Of a stretch of 64,000 bases of DNA, positions 37,209 through 47,593 are shown piece by piece; position 1 is the stretch's first letter, and each line of letters starts with the position of its first letter. The stretch lies in the NCBI GenBank assembly GCA_021793215.1, contig JAJYTE010000001.1, forward strand, positions 82,329 to 146,328. Reading direction: 5' to 3'. A program made the position numbers and the translations under genes. The DNA is from Bacillota bacterium (GTDB lineage Bacteria > Bacillota > Sulfobacillia > JAJZYS01 > JAJYTV01). The notes below the pieces were generated by a model. The model was given only the letters and a program-made list of their open reading frames with translations. It had not been told where the DNA came from and ran no database searches.

Positions 37209-37730
37209 TTGGAATGGATGATTGATAGCGCGCACACGCTGGTCAACTTCTCGATCCGACACATGGCGGTGACCACAGTGCGCGGCCGGTTCGACAACAT
37301 CACCGGCAAGGTCGACGTCGAGGGCGGCAAGATCGTCAGCGCCGAGATCGACATCCCGACGGGCAGCGTGAACACGAACCAGCCGGACCGCGACACGCAC
37401 CTCAAGTCGGGGGACTTCTTCGATGCAGAGAACCACCCGAACATGCATTTCAGCATGACCAAGCTCGAGCCGGTGGAGGGCGAGCAGTACCGCATGATCG
37501 GCGATCTGACGATCCGCGGTACGACGAAGCCGATCACGTTCGACGCGACGATCAGCGGCGCCTTCACAGACCCCTGGGGCAACGAGCGCATGGGCATCAG
37601 CCTGGAGGGAAAGCTCGAACGGTCCGCGTGGAACCTCACCTGGAACGTCGTCGTAGAAGCGGGCCGCCTGATGCTCAGCGACCAGGTCAAGCTCGAAGTT
37701 GACGCGGAGTTATTCCACTCGAAGAGCTGA
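37209..37730 (+). CDS. YceI-family protein
   Basis: WMIDSAHTLVNFSIRHMAVTTVRGRFDNITGKV...NHPNMHFSMTKLE...GDLTIRGTTKPITFDATISG. Confidence 0.93.
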   Translation: MEWMIDSAHTLVNFSIRHMAVTTVRGRFDNITGKVDVEGGKIVSAEIDIPTGSVNTNQPDRDTHLKSGDFFDAENHPNMHFSMTKLEPVEGEQYRMIGDLTIRGTTKPITFDATISGAFTDPWGNERMGISLEGKLERSAWNLTWNVVVEAGRLMLSDQVKLEVDAELFHSKS

Positions 37731-37745
37731 TCTACCTTCTGAGTA

Positions 37746-37775
37746 CGGCCGGGCACCCTCTGGGGTGCCCGGCCG
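37746..37775. terminator. bidirectional terminator hairpin
   Basis: CGGCCGGGCACCC-TCTG-GGGTGCCCGGCCG, 13-bp stem. Confidence 0.7.
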
Positions 37776-37784
37776 AGCGCATTC

Positions 37785-40211
37785 TCAGCGCGTGACGATG
37801 TTCAGCAGGCGGTCAGGAACGAAGACGTAGCGCGCAGTCTCGCCCGTCCCGACGTGGCGGGCGACTGCCTCGCTCTCGAGCGCCGCCCGCCGGACGACCT
37901 CCTCGGCCGACCCGGAGGGAACCTTCACGCGGTCGCGAAGCTTGCCGTCCACCTGGACGACGATCGTCGCTGTCTCCTCCTGGCAGAGGTCCGGGTCGTA
38001 CTGCGGCCACACTGCGGCGTGGACGGACCCGGCCTCGCCGAGCCCCTCCCAGAGTTCCTCCGCGATGTGGGGCGCGAGTGGCGCCAGGAGGAGCGTCATC
38101 GTCTTGAGGTCCTCACGCGCCACCTGCTGCTCTCGCTGCAAGAAGTTCAGCTGCTCCATGAGCGCCGCGAGGGCCGTGTTGTACTTGAGGCTCTCGATGT
38201 CCTCCGTGACGCGGCGGATCAGGCGGTGGCGCCGCCGCACGACCTCGTCCCGCGCGGTCGCCTCCGCGCCGGGGGCGTTCTCCCGCACCAAGTGGTACAA
38301 GCGGTGCAGGAAGCGGTGCACCCCCTCGATGCCATGGTCCGAGAAGTCGCCGCCCTCCTCGTAGGGGCCGGTGAACATCAGGTAGGCGCGCAGCGTGTCG
38401 GCGCCGTAGCGATCGAAGAACTCGTCCGGGTTCACCACGTTGCCGCGGCTCTTCGACATCTTCGCGCCGTTCCTGGTGATCACGCCATGCGCGCGGAAGT
38501 GCTCGAAGGGCTCCTCGAAGGAGAGGAAGCCGAGGTCATGCAGCGCCATGCAGATGAAGCGCGTGTACAGGAGGTGGAGCACCGCGTGCTCCTTGCCCCC
38601 GATGTACATCTCGACCGGCAGCCACTTCTGGGTACGGGCCGGTGAGAACGCGTGCAGGTTGTCGTCGCTCGAGGGGTAGCGCAGGAAGTACCAGGCGGAG
38701 TCGAGGAAGTTGTCGGAGACGTCGGTCTCGCGCCGCGCGGGCCCGCCGCAACGCGGGCAAGTCGTCTCGACGAACGACGCGATCGACGCGAGCGGCGACT
38801 CGCCGGTGCCCTTGGGGACGAAGTCGACGACTTCGGGCAGGAGGACCGGCAGATCCTCTTCCGGAACGGGCTCCGTGCCGCAGTTCGGGCAGTAGACGAT
38901 CGGGATCGGCGGGCCCCAGTAGCGCTGGCGCGAGATCAGCCAGTCGCGCAGGTGGTAGGTGGTGCGGCGGTGGCCAGCGCCGATCTCCTCCGCGCGAGCG
39001 ATCACGGCCTGCTTCGCCTTCTCGCTCGGCATGCCCGTGAACTCCTGCGAGTGGACCGCCGTGCCGTACTCCGTGAAGGCAACCTCGAGCTCTGGCAGGT
39101 CTTCACCTTCGAGGCCCGCAGGTGCGACTACCCGGACGATCGGCAGTCCATGTCGGGTCGCGAACGCGAAGTCGCGCTCGTCATGCCCCGGGACGGCCAT
39201 GATCGCGCCCGTGCCGTAGCCCCAGAGCACGTACTCCGCCACCCACACCGGGACGCGTTCACCGCTGAAGGGGTTCGTCGCGTAGCCGCCGGTGAAGACG
39301 CCGGACTTGTCTCCCGCCGCTGTCCGCTCCTCCGACTTGCGCTCCAGGGCGGCGCGGACGTACGCTTCCACTTCGGCCCTGCGGTCTTCCGCCGTCAGTT
39401 CGGTCACCAGCGGGTGCTCCGGGGCCAACACGAGGAAGGTCGCGCCGAACACGGTGTCCGGGCGCGTCGTGAAGACCGAGATCGATTCCTTCGGGTGCTC
39501 CTGCAGCGGGAAATGCAGCTCGGCGCCGTCGCTGCGGCCGATCCAGTTGCGCTGCGCCGTCTTGATCACCTCGGACCAGTCGAGCCCATCGAGGTTGTCG
39601 AGCAGGCGGTCGGCGTAGCGCGTGATGTTGAAGAACCACTGCTCGAGCTCCCGCTGCGTCACCTCGCTGTCACAGCGCTCACAGCGCCCGGAGATGACCT
39701 GCTCGTTCGCGAGCACGGTCTTGCAGGACGGGCACCAGTTCACCGGTGCCTTCTGCTTGTGGGCGAGACCGCCCTTGTAGAGCTGAAGGAAGATCCACTG
39801 CGTCCAGCGGTAGTACTCGGGATCTGTTGTTTCCACCGCGTGGCGCCAGGCGAAGCGCCCGCCGAGGCGATGCAGCTGCTCGCGGAAGTGCGCGACGTTC
39901 TGCGCGATCAGGGTCTTGGGGTGGATGCCCCGCTTGATCGCGAAGTTCTCGGAGTGGATGCCGAACGCATCGAACCCCATCGGTTCGAACACGTCGTGCC
40001 CGCGCATCGCCTGGAACCGGCCATGGATGTCGGCTCCCGTGAAGGCGTAGACGTTGCCGACGTGCAGCCCTTCCGCCGACGGGTACGGGAACATCATCAA
40101 GTTGTAGTAGGGATCCGACGCCCTGTCCAAGTCGAAGTCGTAGAGGCTTGACTCCTCCCAGCGCGCTCGCCACTTGCGCTCGACGCGTGCTGGGTCATAC
40201 TTCTGGTCCAT
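37785..40211 (-). CDS. leuS: leucyl-tRNA synthetase
   Basis: MMFPYPSAEGLHVGNVYAFTGADIHGRFQAMRGHDVFEPMGFDAFG; NGAKMSKSRGNVVNPDE (KMSKS); DSAWYFLRY. Confidence 0.98.
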   Translation of the reverse strand: MDQKYDPARVERKWRARWEESSLYDFDLDRASDPYYNLMMFPYPSAEGLHVGNVYAFTGADIHGRFQAMRGHDVFEPMGFDAFGIHSENFAIKRGIHPKTLIAQNVAHFREQLHRLGGRFAWRHAVETTDPEYYRWTQWIFLQLYKGGLAHKQKAPVNWCPSCKTVLANEQVISGRCERCDSEVTQRELEQWFFNITRYADRLLDNLDGLDWSEVIKTAQRNWIGRSDGAELHFPLQEHPKESISVFTTRPDTVFGATFLVLAPEHPLVTELTAEDRRAEVEAYVRAALERKSEERTAAGDKSGVFTGGYATNPFSGERVPVWVAEYVLWGYGTGAIMAVPGHDERDFAFATRHGLPIVRVVAPAGLEGEDLPELEVAFTEYGTAVHSQEFTGMPSEKAKQAVIARAEEIGAGHRRTTYHLRDWLISRQRYWGPPIPIVYCPNCGTEPVPEEDLPVLLPEVVDFVPKGTGESPLASIASFVETTCPRCGGPARRETDVSDNFLDSAWYFLRYPSSDDNLHAFSPARTQKWLPVEMYIGGKEHAVLHLLYTRFICMALHDLGFLSFEEPFEHFRAHGVITRNGAKMSKSRGNVVNPDEFFDRYGADTLRAYLMFTGPYEEGGDFSDHGIEGVHRFLHRLYHLVRENAPGAEATARDEVVRRRHRLIRRVTEDIESLKYNTALAALMEQLNFLQREQQVAREDLKTMTLLLAPLAPHIAEELWEGLGEAGSVHAAVWPQYDPDLCQEETATIVVQVDGKLRDRVKVPSGSAEEVVRRAALESEAVARHVGTGETARYVFVPDRLLNIVTR

Positions 40212-40497
40212 CGAACTCCTCCTCAGACCATCAGCGCCTTCCGCCTCCTCAGAGGCGAAAGGCGCGTCCGCGGTGCCGCTCCGCTGCGGGCGCAGAGCCC
40301 GCGCTCTTCACCGGTCCCTGTGCCGTGCAGGGAATCGGGAGAGGGGTAGGGGGCACCCGGGAGGCTGCCATGCGGCCGATCACCGCCCAGGTGCGCCGAT
40401 CCTCCACCGCCACCGACATATCGACGCTATTCTATGCCGTGGCCGATGGCGCGGTCAAGGAACCGCCTTGCGGCGGCCTCCTGAGGGGTATGCACGC

Positions 40498-41673
<1,176 letters not shown>

Positions 41674-41798
41674 GGGATCACTTCCATTCCTCACAACTAG
41701 CCTCGTTGTACCACACAGAGATATGCGGAGTCCACCCAAGGTGCGAATCCGCTTGCCGAAGCCCATCGCGTATCGCACAATGAAACGGGAGGGATCGC

Positions 41799-42551
41799 AT
41801 GGACACACCCCTTCGCAGCGTGCAGAGGGCGATGCAGTTGCTGGAGGCCCTCGGGCGCGCACCACAGCCCATGCCGCTCCATGCGCTGAGCGAGGAACTT
41901 GGACTCGGCAAAGCGACAGTGCGCCGCTTCCTCCTGACACTCCAGGGCCTCGGCTACGTCGATCGTGACGCTCGGGGCGCCTACCGGCTCACCGAGCGCA
42001 TCTGGGCGCTCTGCCGTGCAGGGAATAGGGCGGACGAGGTGCGCTCCGCGCTGCGGGATCTCTCGCGCGAGGCGTCCGTGGCGGCGAGCCTCTCGCGGCT
42101 CGACGGAACGGATGTCGTCTACCTCTACCGCGAGCCGCCCGGTGTGGTCGCGGGGGTCCCACTCGCCGCCGGCGCGCGCCTGCCCGCCCACGCGACCGCG
42201 ATCGGGAAGGTGCTGCTCGCGCACCTTTCTGCGGAGCAGCTGCGCGCGCTTTACCCCTCCGGCCGCCTCGACGCCTGTACGGAGCGGACGATCACGGAGC
42301 AGACGATCCTGCTCGGCGCGTTGCAGGAGATCCGTCGGCAGGGGTGGGCACTCTCGGACGGGGAACTGGAAGAAGGTCTTTGCGCGGCGGCTGTACCGGT
42401 CTACGGGACGGACGGGAGTCTCCTTTGCGCGCTGAACGCCTCCGCATCCGGCGGCAGCCGGGCGCGAGAGGCGTTCGCGACGGACATTGTACCTGCGCTG
42501 CTACGCTACGCGAAGCGGTTCTCCGATCTGCTCGGTAGCGCGCAAGGCTAG
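41799..42551 (+). CDS. IclR-family transcriptional regulator
   Basis: RSVQRAMQLLEALGRAPQPMPLHALSEELGLGKATVRRFLLTLQGLGYV...; divergent from the acyl-CoA dehydrogenase gene. Confidence 0.93.
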   Translation: MDTPLRSVQRAMQLLEALGRAPQPMPLHALSEELGLGKATVRRFLLTLQGLGYVDRDARGAYRLTERIWALCRAGNRADEVRSALRDLSREASVAASLSRLDGTDVVYLYREPPGVVAGVPLAAGARLPAHATAIGKVLLAHLSAEQLRALYPSGRLDACTERTITEQTILLGALQEIRRQGWALSDGELEEGLCAAAVPVYGTDGSLLCALNASASGGSRAREAFATDIVPALLRYAKRFSDLLGSAQG

Positions 42552-43819
42552 TCGCCGGCCACCGTGGCGGCAGGCATCCTGAGGCGCCGGGTGGCGACGG
42601 GTCGGGCGCCGATGTTCCAGATCCGGCCGCGCGTCGGGACGAAGGCGTCGTTGTGCGCCGCGATCTTGCGGCGGATCGCGGCGGTGTGCATGCCCATCAG
42701 CAGACCGAGGTCCGGCAACGACAGGAGCGCCGACTGCTCCCAGGCTTCGGTGGCGAAGCGCCGTATGCGGCCGACCTTCTGCTCGAACACTCGCCGGCGC
42801 GAGGCACCTCGGTAGCCGGCGAGCGCGTCCTCTTGGGTGAAGAACTGCAGGCGCACCGGAACGATGCTCGCGGAGCGCATGCGGGCGCCAGCTCCCTCGT
42901 TGGCGGCCATGGCGTAGAAGAGCATCTCGCCCTCGCCAAGCGACCGCAGACCGAGCTCGTCGACCATCTGGCCCAGCCACTCGAGGTAGCGCTGCCCCTC
43001 GGCGGGGGAGAAGGCGACGTGCTCCGCAGGGTCGCGGTAGGACGTGAAGGCGTCGCGCATCAGTTCGCGCAGCAGGCCGGCCATGTGGTCGCGCTGCTGC
43101 GCCTCGACGGCCAGCGCCTGCAGCTGCTGCGTCTCGACCCGAGAGTAGCCGATCAGCGGTGCGGCCGAGACCGGGTGGATCGCGACTTCCGCGAACCGCC
43201 GCAGGATGCGGCGCCATGCTCCCTGCGTGATGCCGAGGAGCGCACGCTCGGCGGCGATGTCGCCCGTCTCGAGGTAGCGCTGGATCAGCCAAGGCTCCAG
43301 GGCGAGGTGCTGCTGGTCGGCCCGCGGGCCTCCGACGTGCGGCAACCAGATGCCGAGGGCGCGAATCGGATGCAGCCGGTGCTCCAGCGCGGTCGGCGTG
43401 AGGTTCGCCCAGGCGGCCAGCTCGGTGAGGGAGGCGAAGCCGCCCTGGCGGTAGATCTCATAGATCCAGCGCGTCAAGCGCCGACCCTGCAAGACGGCGA
43501 GGCCGAACTCCTGCCACACCTCGGAGTCCTCGTCGACGTCGATCGCGGTGATCTGGCAAAGTCGCCGGCGCACTGGGGCGTAGCGGCGCGAGGAGGTCTC
43601 CGGCACCGACATGCGCACGCAGCCGGGCAGCGTGATGCCCTGCACCTGACCCATCCACGCTAGGCTCTCCTCCGCGATCTCCTCCGCGGTGCGCGCAGCC
43701 TGCCCGAACTGCTTGCGCAGCTCGCGCACCAAGAGAGCGCGCCCGCTCTTGGGCCGCACCCACTGCGTGGAGTGTTGCACCTTGCCGCGATCGGTAACGC
43801 CGCCAGCCATCCGCCGCAC
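42548..43819 (-). CDS. DUF1670-like protein
   Basis: PGCVRMSVPETSSRRYAPVRRRLCQIT...; family assignment from memory, no search possible; good long ORF. Confidence 0.65.
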   Translation of the reverse strand: MRRMAGGVTDRGKVQHSTQWVRPKSGRALLVRELRKQFGQAARTAEEIAEESLAWMGQVQGITLPGCVRMSVPETSSRRYAPVRRRLCQITAIDVDEDSEVWQEFGLAVLQGRRLTRWIYEIYRQGGFASLTELAAWANLTPTALEHRLHPIRALGIWLPHVGGPRADQQHLALEPWLIQRYLETGDIAAERALLGITQGAWRRILRRFAEVAIHPVSAAPLIGYSRVETQQLQALAVEAQQRDHMAGLLRELMRDAFTSYRDPAEHVAFSPAEGQRYLEWLGQMVDELGLRSLGEGEMLFYAMAANEGAGARMRSASIVPVRLQFFTQEDALAGYRGASRRRVFEQKVGRIRRFATEAWEQSALLSLPDLGLLMGMHTAAIRRKIAAHNDAFVPTRGRIWNIGARPVATRRLRMPAATVAGD

Positions 43820-44033
43820 CTCCAGGAGATCCCTATGTCAGAGGGAATAATTGTGAACTGTCTCACAAGTCGCTGCGCCCGCGTCCAACCTGCCGCGCTC
43901 CAGCGCCATACGGAATGTGCCTACATTCACAAGATACCACGTAAGCTAGCAAATTCAAGGTCTGGACGGGCCCGGCGATGGAATCTGCAGATGATGTCGA
44001 AGTCATCCGCGACGGTCGGAGGTGAGGCGAGGG

Positions 44034-44216
44034 ATGCAAGACCGCCGATGCTGCGGCACCTGCATGCACATCCTGGCGGTGCACCGAGGCGACGGCGCAA
44101 CGCAGTTCTACTGCAGCCGGCTCGGCTACGAGACGCGCCCGGGTTGGCGATTTCTCTGCTGGTGCGAACGCCCGCCCGAGGTACCGATGGCCCGCAAGGA
44201 TGCCGACGCGGACTGA
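44034..44216 (+). CDS. 60-aa Cys-rich (putative metal-binding) mini-protein
   Basis: MQDRRCCGTCMHILAVHRGDGATQFYCSRLGYETRPGWRFLCWCERPP...; GAGGCGAGGG RBS-like region. Confidence 0.65.
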   Translation: MQDRRCCGTCMHILAVHRGDGATQFYCSRLGYETRPGWRFLCWCERPPEVPMARKDADAD

Positions 44217-44270
44217 CGCATCCTTCGGGGCGAGGTGCAGCGCGTTGGGTTGGATCGACGGGCGGCATAG

Positions 44271-44308
44271 CAGAGGTCCCCGGCGGCAGACGCCGCCGGG
44301 GACCTCTG
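44271..44308. terminator. bidirectional terminator hairpin
   Basis: CAGAGGTCCCCGGCGGC-AGAC-GCCGCCGGGGACCTCTG, 17-bp stem. Confidence 0.75.
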
Positions 44309-44320
44309 TGCAGTGGAGGA

Positions 44321-45700
44321 TTAGGCTTTCAGGTTGCCCGTCTGCGCGGCCACGCGCCGCTGAGAGGCCCAAAGGTAGATCCCGCCGGCGAACACGAGGC
44401 CGAAAATCCATGAGATGTCGGCCCCGCCCAGGAGCTTCGCGATCGGCCCCTCAAAGAGGCCGGTGTACATGAACGGCACCTCGACGAGCAGGCCGATCAG
44501 GAAGGCCACGAGCGCCAATCCGTTGAACGTGCCGTAGCCCGCGGGGCGTGAGAAGGCCTCCGGGTCGTACTGGCCGTGCCGGACGAGGTAGAAGTCGGTC
44601 AGGTTGATCGCCGTCCAGGGAATTGCGAAGTAGGTCAGCGACACGATGTAATCGTTGAGGCTCGTGTTGAAGTTGCCCTCCGCGACGATCGCGACGATGA
44701 TGCCGACGATCGCGAACAGCGCGATCATCGTCATGCGGCGTCCCGGGGAGGGCTTTCCCTGGCTGAACGTACCGAAGATCGTGTCCGTTGTGAGCATGCC
44801 GCCGTAGACGTTCAGCACGTTCGCCGCGACGATGCCGAGCAGGATGATGATCATCATCAGCCAGCCGAGCCCACCCGCGATCGAGTTGATCACGTCCGGC
44901 GTGGAGACCTTCGCGTTGATCTCGGTGAGCACGGCGCCGAGAATCATCATCCAGACGGACGCGACCACGGTGCCCCAGAAGGTCGTGTTGAAGGTCGACG
45001 AGATGCCGACGTTCTTCGGCAGGTAGCGCGAGTAGTCGGAGACGTACGGCGCGTAGGTGATCTGCCAGGTGACGGCCAGGGTGACGCCGGCAACGAAGTT
45101 CGCGAGGCTGAAGCCTCCGAAGCTCCAGACTCCGTGCGGCACCTGACCGCTTGCCGCGGTCGCGATGGTGAAGATGGCGAACGCGACCAGGAAGACGATC
45201 GAGACGTAGCGCTGGTAGGCGTGGATCAGGTCGTAGCCGAAGACGGCCATCAAGGCGGTGATCACCCCGAGGATGATCACGCCGATCGTCACCGGGCCCG
45301 TCGTCGCATGCGCGCCGACGAGGCTCGTCAGCGACTGGCCGCCCAGCACAGAACTGAGCGCGAAGAATCCAAGGTACATGATGATGACGAGCACCAGCGG
45401 CAACAGTGCGCCGAAGTAACCGAACTGCGCGCGGGACTGGATCATCTGCGGGACGCCAATGATCGGTCCCTGGGCGCTGTGGTAGGCCATGAAGACGGCA
45501 CCGATGAGGTTTCCGAGAATGATGGCGATGATCGACCAGACGAGTGGCAGGCCAATGAAGACGTAGACCGCGCCTAGCGCGATCGTCGTTACCTGCATGT
45601 TGGCCGAGAACCAGAGCGTGAAAAGATCCCTCGGCTTGCCGTGGCGTTCCGAGTCAGGAATCGGCTCGACCGAATGGGATTCAGCCTTCCAAACGGACAA
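44321..45700 (-). CDS. NCS1-type cytosine/purine/nucleobase:cation symporter
   Basis: LFTLWFSANMQVTTIALGAVYVFIGLPLVWSIIAIILGNLIGAVFMAYHSAQGPIIGVPQMIQSRAQFGYFG; AGGAGG RBS. Confidence 0.92.
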   Translation of the reverse strand: MSVWKAESHSVEPIPDSERHGKPRDLFTLWFSANMQVTTIALGAVYVFIGLPLVWSIIAIILGNLIGAVFMAYHSAQGPIIGVPQMIQSRAQFGYFGALLPLVLVIIMYLGFFALSSVLGGQSLTSLVGAHATTGPVTIGVIILGVITALMAVFGYDLIHAYQRYVSIVFLVAFAIFTIATAASGQVPHGVWSFGGFSLANFVAGVTLAVTWQITYAPYVSDYSRYLPKNVGISSTFNTTFWGTVVASVWMMILGAVLTEINAKVSTPDVINSIAGGLGWLMMIIILLGIVAANVLNVYGGMLTTDTIFGTFSQGKPSPGRRMTMIALFAIVGIIVAIVAEGNFNTSLNDYIVSLTYFAIPWTAINLTDFYLVRHGQYDPEAFSRPAGYGTFNGLALVAFLIGLLVEVPFMYTGLFEGPIAKLLGGADISWIFGLVFAGGIYLWASQRRVAAQTGNLKA

Positions 45701-45900
45701 CGTGAACAATCCTCCTTTAGGGCGGGAGAACCGATCGGCGCGGCGCGCCTTCACCTCCTTCGGCCGGACTTCTTGATCACCGGCGATTCGCGTAGGAGTT
45801 CGATGCGCCGCGGTGCGTTCCTTCGCGGCCGTTCGGCGGTTGACTCCTATACTCATAGGAGTATAGTCGGAGCATCCAGATTCGTCGGGGGGCAGGCTTC

Positions 45901-46104
45901 ATGCCAGCGAACGTCGGGGTCTCGGACCGCTGGATCCGCATCATCCTGGGGATCGTCTTCGCCGTGCTCGCCATCATGGGCATCGGTGGAACCGTGGGCG
46001 TCATCATCTTCGCCGTCCTGGCGGTCGTGGGCATCGGCACGGGTCTCACGGCGCGCTGCCCGCTCTACGCCGCGGCGCACCTCTCGACCCGTCCCAAGGT
46101 CTAG
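45901..46104 (+). CDS. DUF2892 (YgaP membrane-domain-like) small membrane protein
   Basis: NVGVSDRWIRIILGIVFAVLAIMG...GLTARCPLYAA. Confidence 0.85.
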   Translation: MPANVGVSDRWIRIILGIVFAVLAIMGIGGTVGVIIFAVLAVVGIGTGLTARCPLYAAAHLSTRPKV

Positions 46105-46121
46105 GGCACGGACAACGCACG

Positions 46122-46160
46122 GAGGAAGGCCCCGCCGGATCATCCGGCGGGGCCTTCCTC
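46122..46160. terminator. bidirectional terminator hairpin
   Basis: GAGGAAGGCCCCGCCGGAT-C-ATCCGGCGGGGCCTTCCTC, near-perfect palindrome between convergent genes. Confidence 0.75.
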
Positions 46161-46167
46161 TGCCGTC

Positions 46168-46800
46168 CTAGACCTGGACTGCGGACTTGATCGCGTTCAG
46201 CAGGTGCTCTTCGGGCACGGCGCCCTCGACGGAACCTGCGCCTGCGTTGATCACGGTCTTCGGGACGCCGCGCACGCGGTGCTGACGCGTGAGGTCCATG
46301 AACTCGTTCGCGTCGACCATGTCCGCCACGACGTGCGGGCTGAACATCGCCATCTGGTGTGCCAGGCGTACCGCCCGGGGGCAGTACGGTCAGGTGGGGG
46401 TAGTGAACACCTGCAGGTGGACATCCTGCGTGAGTCCTTCGAGGTACTCCTTGGTTTCGTCGGAGAGTTCGATCCGCTGCTGGGAGAGGTCGACGATGTC
46501 CTGGATCAGGACGCCGAACTCATGCCCTGCGGGGGCGCCGAGGAAGCGCGCCCGGGAGTAGCCCTGCGGGCCACCCAGCGCGATCGCCGGCAAGAGTCCT
46601 TTGTCCAGGCCGAACTCTTCGGCCTGGCCGGCGGCCGCGCGCTGGAACGTCACGTGGTCGCTCAGGTCCGCGATCTCGTGCATCAACGCGAGCAACTCGG
46701 AGTCACCGCCGTCGTCGACGAGCACGAGTTCTACAGGCTCGTGCATCCCGGCGAACAGCTCTTGCACCTGTTGCGCCACGTTCTTGGGCAGGATGGACAA
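46168..46800 (-). CDS. protein disulfide oxidoreductase / glutaredoxin-like two-fold thioredoxin protein, predicted selenoprotein with in-frame TGA at 46392..46390
   Basis: ORFs 46390..46800 and 46168..46353 share one frame: ...LTQDVHLQVFTTPT-TGA-PYCPRAVRLAHQMAMFSPHVVADMVDANEFMDLTRQHRVRGVPKTVINAG... TGA replaces the first Cys of CPYC; cis-Pro VPKT present downstream. Confidence 0.88.
46362..46378 (-). promoter_or_regulatory. candidate bacterial SECIS hairpin
   Basis: CCGGGCG-GTA-CGCCTGG: 7-bp stem (one G-U), 3-nt apical loop starting with G 19 nt after the TGA. Confidence 0.55.
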
Positions 46801-46913
46801 CGCTTCTCACCTTCCGTCATTCGCTGCGCAGACGTCTCCGGGCGCGGGCGCGCCCGGCTCAGATACTAGTATAGGTATCCGTCGGCGGCGGTGCAACCTC
46901 CCGCTTCGGGCCC

Positions 46914-47549
46914 TTACTGGTCGGTGCCGAACTCGCTGACGATCTTCCCGCCCGCCTCGACGAAGTTCGCCACGGTGGCGTGCGCCGCGTGCAGCCCCGG
47001 AGGCAGGCTCAACACGGAGACGAGCGTGTAGCGGCCCGCCGGCACCGCGACGCCGGACTTCTTCAGCTCGGCGCTGGTCGCGGAGCGCACGCGCACCCCG
47101 ATCACCGACAAGGACAGTTTGCCCGTCTTGGCGCCGGCGACAACACGCAGTGCGCTGGCGCCTGCGCCAAGCGAGAATGCCGAGGCGTGTGCGCTGAGGT
47201 CCGCGAGGCTCTTGTACACGTGAAGCGCGTGGGACGAGGTCTGGCCGGCCATCACCCAAGTCGGCTGCTTCTTGGCGCCCGTCGACACAGCGAAGAGATA
47301 CACGGGAGCGCCGAGAGAGGCGGTCCCGTCCGAGGACGGTAGGTACGGTGAGAGCGCGTTCGCCGCGATCGGATACGAGAGCACCTGTTGCGCGTGGGCG
47401 ATCGTCCTGAGGGCGTTGTTCTCTGCCGCGGTAGGGCCCTTCGGTGTGCCGCAGCCCGCAGCCAGGACGGCGAGGGCTGCTGCGAGGGGAAGGATGCGGT
47501 GCAAGCGCAAAGCGACATGGCCTCCTTGAACGTCTTCGGCTTGGCCCAT
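46914..47549 (-). CDS. putative lipoprotein of unknown function
   Basis: Signal peptide with lipobox LAVLAAGCGTP; no recognised domain. Confidence 0.7.
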   Translation of the reverse strand: MGQAEDVQGGHVALRLHRILPLAAALAVLAAGCGTPKGPTAAENNALRTIAHAQQVLSYPIAANALSPYLPSSDGTASLGAPVYLFAVSTGAKKQPTWVMAGQTSSHALHVYKSLADLSAHASAFSLGAGASALRVVAGAKTGKLSLSVIGVRVRSATSAELKKSGVAVPAGRYTLVSVLSLPPGLHAAHATVANFVEAGGKIVSEFGTDQ

Positions 47550-47593
47550 TCGCCCCGGTCAACGCGCATCCCTCTCGGCGCCGCGGCCAGATC

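Noticed and set aside
38652-40151. 499-aa plus-strand ORF opposite leuS, and similar shadows at 9139-10641, 10767-12083, 33801-35621 (-), 44576-45577 and 56548-58128 (-)
   Set aside because: All are antisense to genes with clear family motifs; typical third-codon-position GC artefacts.
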